The translations under genes and the position numbers were made by a program. Positions 22,202 to 35,800 of a stretch of DNA of 64,000 nucleotides are shown here, piece after piece; the stretch's first letter is position 1; the number at the start of each line of letters is the position of its first letter. This DNA is from Eulemur rufifrons (taxonomy: Eukaryota; Chordata; Mammalia; Primates; Lemuridae), in the NCBI RefSeq assembly GCF_041146395.1, contig NW_027182921.1:500001-564000 (forward strand). The letters are read 5' to 3'. The notes below the pieces were generated by a model that saw only the letters and a list, made by a program, of their open reading frames with translations, did not search any database and was not told the origin of the DNA.

Positions 22202-25200
22202 TATACTTCTCTATGCGTGGGCACAGGAAACTGGCATGTTCCAAGAAGTATGCCTCAGAGCTTTTCAATTAACCAGTATGTTGAAAATCCTTTGCAGGTT
22301 TTCAGCGTTTCACCATAATTGTGATAACGTGTGTATGTGCCTACTGAAACCAAATATGGCTGCTACGGACATAACTATGCCGAGGCGTAGCTGATTTGGT
22401 GTTGCCTATTTTTGTCAGTGGAGACTGACAAGAAGCCATTCTTCTAAGTATCATCCCACCATCATTTCTCCATTGTTTAAAAATGCAGGGAAATTTTGTA
22501 AATTGGCATTATAATTAGTAGCTGGAGGGTACTATTTTTTTTTTGTGGGGTCGGTCAGGATGGGTGTTCAGGCCCTCTGTCAGATCGCTGGTTTGTTTTT
22601 ATTATCCCCAGAGAAGAGTAGTGGGCATGTGTTTGGCAGGTGAAAAGTGCGGATTCTCTTTCAGAGAATTAAACAGGATCCGCATGGTCATCTCATTCCT
22701 TTAAGAAACCTTTGCTTCATCAGCTGGGATTCCACCATGTTTCTATATACTCCTCTATGCGTGGGCACAGGTACCTGGCTTGTTCCAAGAAGTATGCTGG
22801 AGAGTTTTCAAATTAACCAGTACGTTCAAAATTATTTGCAGGTTTTCAGCGTTTCACCATAATTTTGATAACGTTTGTATGTGCCTTCTGAAACCCAAAA
22901 GGCTGCGACGGACATAACTATGCTGAGGAGTAGCTGACTTGGTGTTGCCTATTTTTGTTAGTGGAGACAGACAAGAAGCCATTCTTCTAAGTATAATCCC
23001 ACCACCATTTTTCCATTGTTTAAAAATGCAGGGAAATTTTGCAAGTTAGCATTATAATTAGGAGCTGGAGGGTACGGTTTTGTTTTGTGTGTGGTCGATG
23101 TGGATGGGGGGGTCAGGCCCTCTGTCAGTTCGCTGGTTAGTTTTTATTATCCCCAGAGAGGAGAAGTGGACATGTGTTTGGCAGGTGAAAAGGGCGGATT
23201 CTGTTTCAGAGAATTAACGATGATCCCCATGGTCATCCCGTTCCTTTAATAATCCTTTACTTCATCAGCTGGAAATCCACCATGGTTCTATATACTCCTC
23301 TTTGCGTGGGAACAGGTAACTGGCTTGTTCCAAGAAGTATGCCGCAGAGCTTTTCAATTAACCACTACGTTGAAAATTATTTGCAGGTGTTCAGCGTTTC
23401 ACCATAATTGTGATAACATTTGTTTGTACCTCCTGAAACCCAAGATGGCTGCCACGAACATAACGATCCTGAGGCGTAGCTGATTTGGTTTTGCCTATTT
23501 TTGTTAGTGGAGACTGACAAGAATCCATTCTTCTAAGTATCATCTCACCATCATTTTTCCATTGTTTAAAAATGCAAGAAAATTTTGCAAGTTAACATTC
23601 TAATTAGTAGCTGGAGGCTTCGGTGTTTTTTTTTTTGTTTTCCTGTGGGATCGGTGTGGATGTGTTGGTCAGGCCCTCTGTCACTTCGCTTGTTTGTTTT
23701 TATTATCCCCAGAGAGGAGAAGTGGGCCTGTGTTTGGCAGGTGAAAAGTTCGGATTCTGTTTCAGAGAATGAAACAGGATCCGCATGCTCATCCCGTTCC
23801 TTTAGGAAACTTTTGCTTCATCAGCTGGGAATCGACCATGGTTCTATATACTCCTCTATGTGTTGGCACATGTAACTGGCTTGTTCCAAGAAGTATGCCG
23901 CAGAGCTTTTCAATTAAGCAGTACGTGGAAAATTATTTACAGGTTTTCAGCGTTTCACCATAATTCCTATAACGTTTGTATGTGTCTCCTGAAACCCAGT
24001 ATGGCTGCCAAGGACATAAGTATGCTGAGGCGTAGCTGACTTCGTGTTTCCTATTTTTGTTAGTGGAGACTGACAAGAAGCCATTCTTCTAAGTATCATC
24101 CCACCACCATTTTTCCATTGTTTTAAAATGCAGGGAAATTTTGCAAGTTAGCATTATAATTAGTAGCTGGAGGGTACTTTTTGTTTTTTTTTGTAGGGTC
24201 AGTGTGGATGGGGGTTCAAGGCCCTCTAGATGTTCGCTGGTTTGTTTTTATTATCCCCAAGGAGGAGAAGTGGGCATGTTGTTGCCAGGTGAAAAGTGCG
24301 GATTCTGTTTCAAAGAATTAAACAGGATCTAAATGGTCATCCGCTTCCTTTAAGAATCCTTTGCTTCATCCGCTGGGAAACCACCATGGTTCTATATACT
24401 CCCGTATGGGTGGGCACAGGTTACTGGCTTGTTCCAAGAAGTATGCCACAGAGCTTTTCAAATAAAAAGTACATTGAAAATTATTTTCAGGTTTTCAGCG
24501 TTTCATCATGAATGCGGCAACGTTTGTATGTGCCTTGAAACCCAAGATGGCTGCCACAGACATAACTATGCTGAGGCGTAGCTGACTTGGTGTTGCCGAT
24601 TTTTGTTAGTGGAGAATGACAAGAAGCCATTCTTCTAAGTATCATCCCACCACCATTTTTCCATTGTTTTAAAATGCAGGGAAATTTTGCAAGTCAGCAT
24701 TATAATTAGTAGCTGGAGGCTACGGTGTTTTTTTTTTTTTCCTCTGGGGTCGGTGTGGATGTGTAGGTCAGGCCCTCTGTCAGTTCGCTGTTTAGTTTTT
24801 ATTATCCCCAGAGAAGAGAAGTGGGCATGTGTTTGGCAGGTGACAAGTTCGGATTCTGTTTCAGAGAATGAAACAGGATCCGCATGCTCATCCCGTTCCT
24901 TTAGGAAACTTTTGCTTCATCAGCTGGGAATCCACCATGGTTCTATATACTCCTCTATGTGTGGGCACAGGTAACTGGCTTGTTTCAAGAAGTATGCCGC
25001 AGAGTTTTCAATAAAGCAGTACGTTGAAAATTATTTGCAGGTTTTCAGCGTTTCACCATAATTCTTACAACGTTTGTTTGTGTCTCCTGAAACCCAATAT
25101 GGCTGCTAAGGACATAAGTATGCTGAGGCGTAGCTGACTTCGTGTCGCTTATTTTTGTTAGTGGAGACTGACAAGAATCCATTCTTCTAAGTATCATCCC

Positions 25201-28200
25201 ACCATCATTTTTCCATTGTTTAAAAATGCAGGGAAATTTTGCAAGTTATCATTATAATTAGTAGCTGGAGGGTCCTTTTTTTTTTTTTTTGTGGGTTCTG
25301 TGTGGATGGGTTGTTCAGGCCATCTGTCAATTCACTGGTTTGTTTTTATTATCCCCAGAGAGGAGAAGTGGGCATGTGTTTGGGAGGTGAAAAGTGCGGA
25401 TTCCGTTTCAGAGAATTAAACAGGATCCGCATGGTCATCTCATTCCTTTAAGAATCCTTTCCTTCATCAGCTGGGATTCCACCATGTTTCTATATACTCC
25501 GCTATGCGTGGGCACAGGTACCTGGCTTGTTCCAAGAAGTATGCTGGAGAGTTTTCAAATTAACCAGTACGTTGAAAATTATTTGCAGGTTTTCAGCGTT
25601 TCACCATAATTTTGATAACGTTTGTATGTGCCTTCTGAAACCCAAAAGGATGCGACGGACATAACTATGCTGAGGAGTAGCTGACTTGGTGTTGCCTATT
25701 TTTGTTAGTGGAGACAGACAAGAGCCATTCTTCTAAGTATCATCCCACCACCATTTTTCCATTGTTTTAAAATGCATGGAAATTTTGAAGTTAGCATTAA
25801 AATTAGGAGCTGGAGGGTACGGTTTTTTTTGTGTGTGGTCGATGTGGATGGGGGGGTCAGGCCCTCTGTCAGTTCGCTGGTTAGTTTTTATTATCCCCAG
25901 AGAGCAGAAGTGGGCATGTGTTTGGCAGGTGAAAAGGGCGGATTCTGTTTCAGAGAATTAACGATGATCCCCATGCTCATCCCGTTCCTTTAATAATCCT
26001 TTACTTCATCAGCTGGAAATCCACCATGGTTCTATATACTCCTCTTTGCGTGGGAACAGGTAACTGGCTTGTTCCAAGAAGTATGCCGCAGAGCTTTTCA
26101 ATTAACCACTACGTTGAAAATTATTTGCAGGTGTTCAGCGTTTCACCATAATTGTGATAACGTTTGTTTGTGCCTCCTGAAACCCAAGATGGCTGCCACG
26201 AACATAACTATGCTGAGGCGTAGTTGACTTGGTGTTGCCTATTTTTGTTAGTGGAGACTGACAAGAAGCCATTCTTCTAAGTATCATCCCACCACCATTT
26301 TTCCATTGTTTTAAAATTCAGGGAAATTTTGCAAGTTAGCATTATAATTAGTAGCTGGAGGGTACGGTATTTTTTTGTGTGTGTGGTCGATGTGGATGGG
26401 GGGGTCAGGCCCTCTGTCAGTTCGCTGGTTAGTTTTTATTATCCCCATAGAGGAGAAGTGGGCATGTGTTTGGCAGGTGAAAAGGGCGGATTCTGTTTCA
26501 GAGAATTAACGATGATCCCCATGGTCATCCCGTTCCTTTAATAATCCTTAACTTTATCAGGTGGAAATCCACCGTGGTTCTATATACTCCTCTTTGCGTG
26601 GGAACAGGTAACTGGCTTGTTCCAAGAAGTATGCCGCAGAGCTTTTCAATTAACCACTACGTTGAAAATTATTTGCAGGTGTTCAGCTTTTCACCATAAT
26701 TGTGATAACGTTTGTTTGTGCCTCCTGAAACCCAAGAAGGCTGCGACGGACATAACTATGCTGAGGAGTAGCTGACTTGGTGTTGCCTATTTTTGTTAGT
26801 GGAGACTGACAAGAAGCCATTCTTCTAAGTATCATCCCGCCACCATTTTCCATTGTTTTAATATGCAGGGAAATTTTGCAAGTTAGCATTATAATTAGTA
26901 GCTGGAGGGTACGGTTTTTTTTTTGTGTGTAGTCGATGTGGCTGGGGGGGTCGGGCCCTCTGTCAGTTCGCTGGTTAGTTTTTTTATCCCCAGAGAGGAG
27001 AAGTGGGCATGTGTTTGGCAGGTGAAAAGGGCGGATTCTGTTTCAGAGAATTAACGATGATCCCCATGGTCATCCCGTTCCTTTAATAATCCTTTACTTC
27101 ATCAGCTGGAAATCCACCATGGTTCTATATACTCCTCTTTGCGTGGAAACAGGTAAGTGGCTTGTTCCAAGAAGTACGCCGCAGAGCTTTTCAATTAACC
27201 ACTACGTTGAAAATTATTTGCAGGTGTTCAGCGTTTCACCATAATTGTGATAACGTTTGTTTGTGCCTCCTGAAACCCAAGATGGCTGCCACGAACATAA
27301 CTATGCTGAGGCGTAGCTGACTTGGTTTTGCCTATTTTTGTTAGTGGAGACTGACAAGAATCCATTCTTCTAAGTATCATCTCACCATCATTTTTCCATT
27401 GTTTAAAAATGCAGGAAAATTTTGCAAGTTAGCATTATAATTAGTAGCTGGAGGCTACGGGGTTTTTTTTTTTTTTCCTGTGGGGTCGGTGTGGATGTGT
27501 TGCTCAGGCCCTCTGTCAGTTCGCTGGTTTGTTTTTATTATCCCCAGAGAGGAGAAGTGGGCATGTGTTTGGCAGGTGAAATGTTTTGATTCTGTTTCAG
27601 AGAATGAAACAGGATCCGCATGCTCATCCCGTTCCTTTAGGACACTTTTGCTTCATGAGCTGGGAATCCACCATGGTTCTATATACTCCTCTATGTGTGG
27701 GCACAGGTAACTGGCTTGTTCCAAGAAGTATGCCGTAGAGCTTTTCACTTAAGCAGTTCGTTGAAAATTATTTGCAGGTTTTCAGTGTTTCACCATAATT
27801 CTTATAACGATTGTATGTGTCTCCTGAAACCCAATATGGCTGCCAAGGACATAAGTATGCTGAGGCGTAGCTGACTTCATGTTGCCTATTTTTGTTAGTG
27901 GAGACTGACAAGAAGCCATTCTTCTAAGTATCATCCCACCATCATTTTTCCATTGTTTAAAAATGCAGGCAAATTTTACATGTTAGCATTATAATTAGTA
28001 GCTGAAGGGTACTTTTTTTTTTTTTTTGTGGGGTCAATGTGGATGGGTTGGTCAGGGCCTCTGTCAATTCACTGGTTTGTTTTTATTATCCGAGAGAGGA
28101 CAAGTGGGTATTAGTATGGCAGGTGAAAACTGCGGATCTGTTTCAGAGAATTAAACAGGATCCGCATGGTAATCCCGTTCCTTTAAGAATCCTTTGCTTC

Positions 28201-29872
28201 ATGAGCTGGGAATCCACCATGGTTCTATATACTTCTCTGCGTGGGCACAAGAAACTGGCTTGTTCCAAGAAGTATGCCTCAGAGCTTTTCAATTAACCAG
28301 TATGTTGAAAATCCTTTGCAGGTTTTCAGCGTTTCACCATAATTGTGAAAACGTGTGTATGTGCCACTGAAACCAAATATGGCTGCTACGGACATAACTA
28401 TGCTGAGGCGTAGCTGACATGGTGTTGCCTATTTTTGTCAGTGGAGACTGACAAGAAGCCATTCTTCTAAGTATCATCCCACCATCATTTCTCCATTGTT
28501 TAAAAATGCAGGGAAATTTTGCAAATTGGCATTATAATTAGTAGCTGGAGGGTACATTTTTTTGTGGGGTCGGTCAGGATGGGTGTTCAGGCCCTCTGTG
28601 AGATCGCTGGTTTGTTTTTATTATGCCCAGAGAAGAGTAGTGGGCATGTGTTTGGTAGGTGAAAAGTGCGGATTCTGTTTCAGAGAATTAAACAGGATCC
28701 GCATGGTCATCTCATTCCTTTAGGAATCCTTTGCTTCATCAGCTGGGATTCCACCATGTTTCTATATACTCCTCTATGCGTGGGCACAGGTACCTGGCTT
28801 GTTCCAAGAAGTATGCTGGAGAGTTTTCAAATTAACCAGTACGTTGAGAATTATTTGCAGGTTTTCAGCGTTTCACCATAATTTTGATAACGTTTGTATG
28901 TGCCTCCTGGAACCCATGAAGGCTGCGACGGACATAACTATGCTGAGGAGTAGCTGACTTGGTGTTGCCTATTTTTGTTAGTGGAGACTGACAAGAAGCC
29001 ATTCTTCTAAGTATCATCCCACCACCATTTTTCCATTGTTTTAAAATGCAGGGAAATTTTGCAAGTTAGCATTATAATTAGTAGCTGGAGGGTACGGTTT
29101 TTTTTTTTTGTGTGTGTGTGGTCGATGTGGATTTGGGGGTCAGGACCTCTGTCAGTTCGCTGGTTAGTTTTTATTATCCCCAGAGAGGAGAAGTGGGCAT
29201 GTGTTTGGTAGGTGAAAACGGCGGATTCTGTTTCAGAGAATTAACGATGATCCCCATGGTCATCCCGTTCCTTTAATAATCCTTTACTTCATCAGCTGGA
29301 AATCCACCATGGTTCTATATAGTCCTCTTTGTGTGGGAACGGGTAATTGGCTTGTTCCAAGTAGTATGCCGCAGAGCTTTTCAATTAACCACTACGTTGA
29401 AAATTATTTGCAGGTGTTCAGCGTTTCACCATAATTGTGATAACGTTTGTTTGTGCCTCCTGAAACCCAAGATGGCTGCCACGAACATAACGATGCTGAG
29501 GCGTAGCTCACTTGGTTTTGCCTATTTTTGTTAGTGGAGACTGACAAGAATCCATTCTTCTAAGTATCATCTCACCATCATTTTTCCATTGTTTAAAAAT
29601 GCAGGAAAATTTTGCAAGTTAGCATTATAATTAGTAGCTGGAGGCTACGGTGTTTTTTTTTTTTTTTTCCTGTGGGGTCATTGTGGATGTGTTGGTCAGG
29701 CCCTCTGTCAGTTCGCTGGTTTGTTTTTATTATCCCCAGAGAGGAGAAGTGGGTATTAGTATGGCAGGTGAAAACTGCGGATCTGTTTCAGAGAATTAAA
29801 CAGGATCCGCATGGTAATCCCGTTCCTTTAAGAATCCTTTGCTTCATGAGCTGGGAATCCACCATGGTTCTA
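22202..29872. repeat. Higher-order repeat copy 1 (14 monomers, 7671 bp)
   Basis: Fourteen monomers have anchors at 22202, 22746, 23291, 23847, 24395, 24946, 25493, 26035, 26583, 27128, 27682, 28228, 28765 and 29318. Each has a distinctive sequence that reappears 7671 bp later in copy 2. Monomers inside the unit differ clearly from one another, while the same-position monomers in other copies are almost identical. That is the definition of a higher-order repeat. The near-identity extends upstream to about 22020. Before that, the spacer after the T run differs ('gtttggtgtgtatg'). Confidence 0.96.
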
Positions 29873-32800
29873 TATACTTCTCTATGCGTGGGCACAGGAA
29901 ACTGGCATGTTCCAAGAAGTATGCCTCAGAGCTTTTCAATTAACCAGTATGTTGAAAATCCTTTGCAGGTTTTCAGCGTTTCACCATAATTGTGATAACG
30001 TGTGTATGTGCCTACTGAAACCAAATATGGCTGCTACGGACATAACTATGCCGAGGCGTAGCTGATTTGGTGTTGCCTATTTTTGTCAGTGGAGACTGAC
30101 AAGAAGCCATTCTTCTAAGTATCATCCCACCATCATTTCTCCATTGTTTAAAAATGCAGGGAAATTTTGTAAATTGGCATTATAATTAGTAGCTGGAGGG
30201 TACTATTTTTTTTTTGTGGGGTCGGTCAGGATGGGTGTTCAGGCCCTCTGTCAGATCGCTGGTTTGTTTTTACTATCCCCAGAGAAGAGTAGTGGGCATG
30301 TGTTTGGCAGGTGAAAAGTGCGGATTCTGTTTCAGAGAATTAAACAGGATCCGCATGGTCATCTCATTCCTTTAAGAAACCTTTGCTTCATCAGCTGGGA
30401 TTCCACCATGTTTCTATATACTCCTCTATGCGTGGGCACAGGTACCTGGCTTGTTCCAAGAAGTATGCTGGAGAGTTTTCAAATTAACCAGTACGTTCAA
30501 AATTATTTGCAGGTTTTCAGCGTTTCACCATAATTTTGATAACGTTTGTATGTGCCTTCTGAAACCCAAAAGGCTGCGACGGACATAACTATGCTGAGGA
30601 GTAGCTGACTTGGTGTTGCCTATTTTTGTTAGTGGAGACAGACAAGAAGCCATTCTTCTAAGTATAATCCCACCACCATTTTTCCATTGTTTAAAAATGC
30701 AGGGAAATTTTGCAAGTTAGCATTATAATTAGGAGCTGGAGGGTACGGTTTTGTTTTGTGTGTGGTCGATGTGGATGGGGGGGTCAGGCCCTCTGTCAGT
30801 TCGCTGGTTAGTTTTTATTATCCCCAGAGAGGAGAAGTGGACATGTGTTTGGCAGGTGAAAAGGGCGGATTCTGTTTCAGAGAATTAACGATGATCCCCA
30901 TGGTCATCCCGTTCCTTTAATAATCCTTTACTTCATCAGCTGGAAATCCACCATGGTTCTATATACTCCTCTTTGCGTGGGAACAGGTAACTGGCTTGTT
31001 CCAAGAAGTATGCCGCAGAGCTTTTCAATTAACCACTACGTTGAAAATTATTTGCAGGTGTTCAGCGTTTCACCATAATTGTGATAACATTTGTTTGTAC
31101 CTCCTGAAACCCAAGATGGCTGCCACGAACATAACGATGCTGAGGCGTAGCTGATTTGGTTTTGCCTATTTTTGTTAGTGGAGACTGACAAGAATCCATT
31201 CTTCTAAGTATCATCTCACCATCATTTTTCCATTGTTTAAAAATGCAAGAAAATTTTGCAAGTTAACATTCTAATTAGTAGCTGGAGGCTTCGGTGTTTT
31301 TTTTTTTGTTTTCCTGTGGGATCGGTGTGGATGTGTTGGTCAGGCCCTCTGTCACTTCGCTTGTTTGTTTTTATTATCCCCAGAGAGGAGAAGTGGGCCT
31401 GTGTTTGGCAGGTGAAAAGTTCGGATTCTGTTTCAGAGAATGAAACAGGATCCGCATGCTCATCCCGTTCCTTTAGGAAACTTTTGCTTCATCAGCTGGG
31501 AATCGACCATGGTTCTATATACTCCTCTATGTGTTGGCACATGTAACTGGCTTGTTCCAAGAAGTATGCCGCAGAGCTTTTCAATTAAGCAGTACGTGGA
31601 AAATTATTTACAGGTTTTCAGCGTTTCACCATAATTCCTATAACGTTTGTATGTGTCTCCTGAAACCCAGTATGGCTGCCAAGGACATAAGTATGCTGAG
31701 GCGTAGCTGACTTCGTGTTTCCTATTTTTGTTAGTGGAGACTGACAAGAAGCCATTCTTCTAAGTATCATCCCACCACCATTTTTCCATTGTTTTAAAAT
31801 GCAGGGAAATTTTGCAAGTTAGCATTATAATTAGTAGCTGGAGGGTACTTTTTGTTTTTTTTTGTAGGGTCAGTGTGGATGGGGGTTCAAGGCCCTCTAG
31901 ATGTTCGCTGGTTTGTTTTTATTATCCCCAAGGAGGAGAAGTGGGCATGTTGTTGCCAGGTGAAAAGTGCGGATTCTGTTTCAAAGAATTAAACAGGATC
32001 TAAATGGTCATCCGCTTCCTTTAAGAATCCTTTGCTTCATCCGCTGGGAAACCACCATGGTTCTATATACTCCCGTATGGGTGGGCACAGGTTACTGGCT
32101 TGTTCCAAGAAGTATGCCACAGAGCTTTTCAAATAAAAAGTACATTGAAAATTATTTTCAGGTTTTCAGCGTTTCATCATGAATGTGGCAACGTTTGTAT
32201 GTGCCTTGAAACCCAAGATGGCTGCCACAGACATAACTATGCTGAGGCGTAGCTGACTTGGTGTTGCCGATTTTTGTTAGTGGAGACTGACAAGAAGCCA
32301 TTCTTCTAAGTATCATCCCACCACCATTTTTCCATTGTTTTAAAATGCAGGGAAATTTTGCAAGTCAGCATTATAATTAGTAGCTGGAGGCTACGGTGTT
32401 TTTTTTTTTTTCCTCTGGGGTCGGTGTGGATGTGTAGGTCAGGCCCTCTGTCAGTTCGCTGTTTAGTTTTTATTATCCCCAGAGAAGAGAAGTGGGCATG
32501 TGTTTGGCAGGTGACAAGTTCGGATTCTGTTTCAGAGAATGAAACAGGATCCGCATGCTCATCCCGTTCCTTTAGGAAACTTTTGCTTCATCAGCTGGGA
32601 ATCCACCATGGTTCTATATACTCCTCTATGTGTGGGCACAGGTAACTGGCTTGTTTCAAGAAGTATGCCGCAGAGTTTTCAATAAAGCAGTACGTTGAAA
32701 ATTATTTGCAGGTTTTCAGCGTTTCACCATAATTCTTACAACGTTTGTTTGTGTCTCCTGAAACCCAATATGGCTGCTAAGGACATAAGTATGCTGAGGC

Positions 32801-35800
32801 GTAGCTGACTTCGTGTTGCTTATTTTTGTTAGTGGAGACTGACAAGAATCCATTCTTCTAAGTATCATCCCACCATCATTTTTCCATTGTTTAAAAATGC
32901 AGGGAAATTTTGCAAGTTATCATTATAATTAGTAGCTGGAGGGTCCTTTTTTTTTTTTTTTGTGGGTTCTGTGTGGATGGGTTGTTCAGGCCATCTGTCA
33001 ATTCACTGGTTTGTTTTTATTATCCCCAGAGAGGAGAAGTGGGCATGTGTTTGGGAGGTGAAAAGTGCGGATTCTGTTTCAGAGAATTAAACAGGATCCG
33101 CATGGTCATCTCATTCCTTTAAGAATCCTTTCCTTCATCAGCTGGGATTCCACCATGTTTCTATATACTCCGCTATGCGTGGGCACAGGTACCTGGCTTG
33201 TTCCAAGAAGTATGCTGGAGAGTTTTCAAATTAACCAGTACGTTGAAAATTATTTGCAGGTTTTCAGCGTTTCACCATAATTTTGATAACGTTTGTATGT
33301 GCCTTCTGAAACCCAAAAGGATGCGACGGACATAACTATGCTGAGGAGTAGCTGACTTGGTGTTGCCTATTTTTGTTAGTGGAGACAGACAAGAGCCATT
33401 CTTCTAAGTATCATCCCACCACCATTTTTCCATTGTTTTAAAATGCAGGGAAATTTTGAAGTTAGCATTAAAATTAGGAGCTGGAGGGTACGGTTTTTTT
33501 TGTGTGTGGTCGATGTGGATGGGGGGGTCAGGCCCTCTGTCAGTTCGCTGGTTAGTTTTTATTATCCCCAGAGAGGAGAAGTGGGCATGTGTTTGGCAGG
33601 TGAAAAGGGCGGATTCTGTTTCAGAGAATTAACGATGATCCCCATGCTCATCCCGTTCCTTTAATAATCCTTTACTTCATCAGCTGGAAATCCACCATGG
33701 TTCTATATACTCCTCTTTGCGTGGGAACAGGTAACTGGCTTGTTCCAAGAAGTATGCCGCAGAGCTTTTCAATTAACCACTACGTTGAAAATTATTTGCA
33801 GGTGTTCAGCGTTTCACCATAATTGTGATAACGTTTGTTTGTGCCTCCTGAAACCCAAGATGGCTGCCACGAACATAACTATGCTGAGGCGTAGTTGACT
33901 TGGTGTTGCCTATTTTTGTTAGTGGAGACTGACAAGAAGCCATTCTTCTAAGTATCATCCCACCACCATTTTTCCATTGTTTTAAAATTCAGGGAAATTT
34001 TGCAAGTTAGCATTATAATTAGTAGCTGGAGGGTACGGTATTTTTTTGTGTGTGTGGTCGATGTGGATGGGGGGGTCAGGCCCTCTGTCAGTTCGCTGGT
34101 TAGTTTTTATTATCCCCATAGAGGAGAAGTGGGCATGTGTTTGGCAGGTGAAAAGGGCGGATTCTGTTTCAGAGAATTAACGATGATCCCCATGGTCATC
34201 CCGTTCCTTTAATAATCCTTAACTTTATCAGGTGGAAATCCACCGTGGTTCTATATACTCCTCTTTGCGTGGGAACAGGTAACTGGCTTGTTCCAAGAAG
34301 TATGCCGCAGAGCTTTTCAATTAACCACTACGTTGAAAATTATTTGCAGGTGTTCAGCTTTTCACCATAATTGTGATAACGTTTGTTTGTGCCTCCTGAA
34401 ACCCAAGAAGGCTGCCACGAACATAACTATGCTGAGGAGTAGCTGACTTGGTGTTGCCTATTTTTGTTAGTGGAGACTGACAAGAAGCCATTCTTCTAAG
34501 TATCATCCCGCCACCATTTTCCATTGTTTTAATATGCAGGGAAATTTTGCAAGTTAGCATTATAATTAGTAGCTGGAGGGTACGGTTTTTTTTTTTGTGT
34601 GTAGTCGATGTGGCTGGGGGGGTCGGGCCCTCTGTCAGTTCGCTGGTTAGTTTTTTTATCCCCAGAGAGGAGAAGTGGGCATGTGTTTGGCAGGTGAAAA
34701 GGGCGGATTCTGTTTCAGAGAATTAACGATGATCCCCATGCTCATCCCGTTCCTTTAATAATCCTTTACTTCATCAGCTGGAAATCCACCATGGTTCTAT
34801 ATACTCCTCTTTGCGTGGAAACAGGTAAGTGGCTTGTTCCAAGAAGTACGCCGCAGAGCTTTTCAATTAACCACTACGTTGAAAATTATTTGCAGGTGTT
34901 CAGCGTTTCACCATAATTGTGATAACGTTTGTTTGTGCCTCCTGAAACCCAAGATGGCTGCCACGAACATAACTATGCTGAGGCGTAGCTGACTTGGTTT
35001 TGCCTATTTTTGTTAGTGGAGACTGACAAGAATCCATTCTTCTAAGTATCATCTCACCATCATTTTTCCATTGTTTAAAAATGCAGGAAAATTTTGCAAG
35101 TTAGCATTATAATTAGTAGCTGGAGGCTACGGGGTTTTTTTTTTTTTTCCTGTGGGGTCGGTGTGGATGTGTTGCTCAGGCCCTCTGTCAGTTCGCTGGT
35201 TTGTTTTTATTATCCCCAGAGAGGAGAAGTGGGCATGTGTTTGGCAGGTGAAATGTTTTGATTCTCTTTCAGAGAATGAAACAGGATCCGCATGCTCATC
35301 CCGTTCCTTTAGGACACTTTTGCTGCATGAGCTGGGAATCCACCATGGTTCTATATACTCCTCTATGTGTGGGCACAGGTAACTGGCTTGTTCCAAGAAG
35401 TATGCCGTAGAGCTTTTCACTTAAGCAGTTCGTTGAAAATTATTTGCAGGTTTTCAGTGTTTCACCATAATTCTTATAACGATTGTATGTGTCTCCTGAA
35501 ACCCAATATGGCTGCCAAGGACATAAGTATGCTGAGGCGTAGCTGACTTCATGTTGCCTATTTTTGTTAGTGGAGACTGACAAGAAGCCATTCTTCTAAG
35601 TATCATCCCACCATCATTTTTCCATTGTTTAAAAATGCAGGCAAATTTTACATGTTAGCATTATAATTAGTAGCTGAAGGGTACTTTTTTTTTTTTTTGT
35701 GGGGTCAATGTGGATGGGTTGGTCAGGGCCTCTGTCAATTCACTGGTTTGTTTTTATTATCCGAGAGAGGACAAGTGGGTATTAGTATGGCAGGTGAAAA

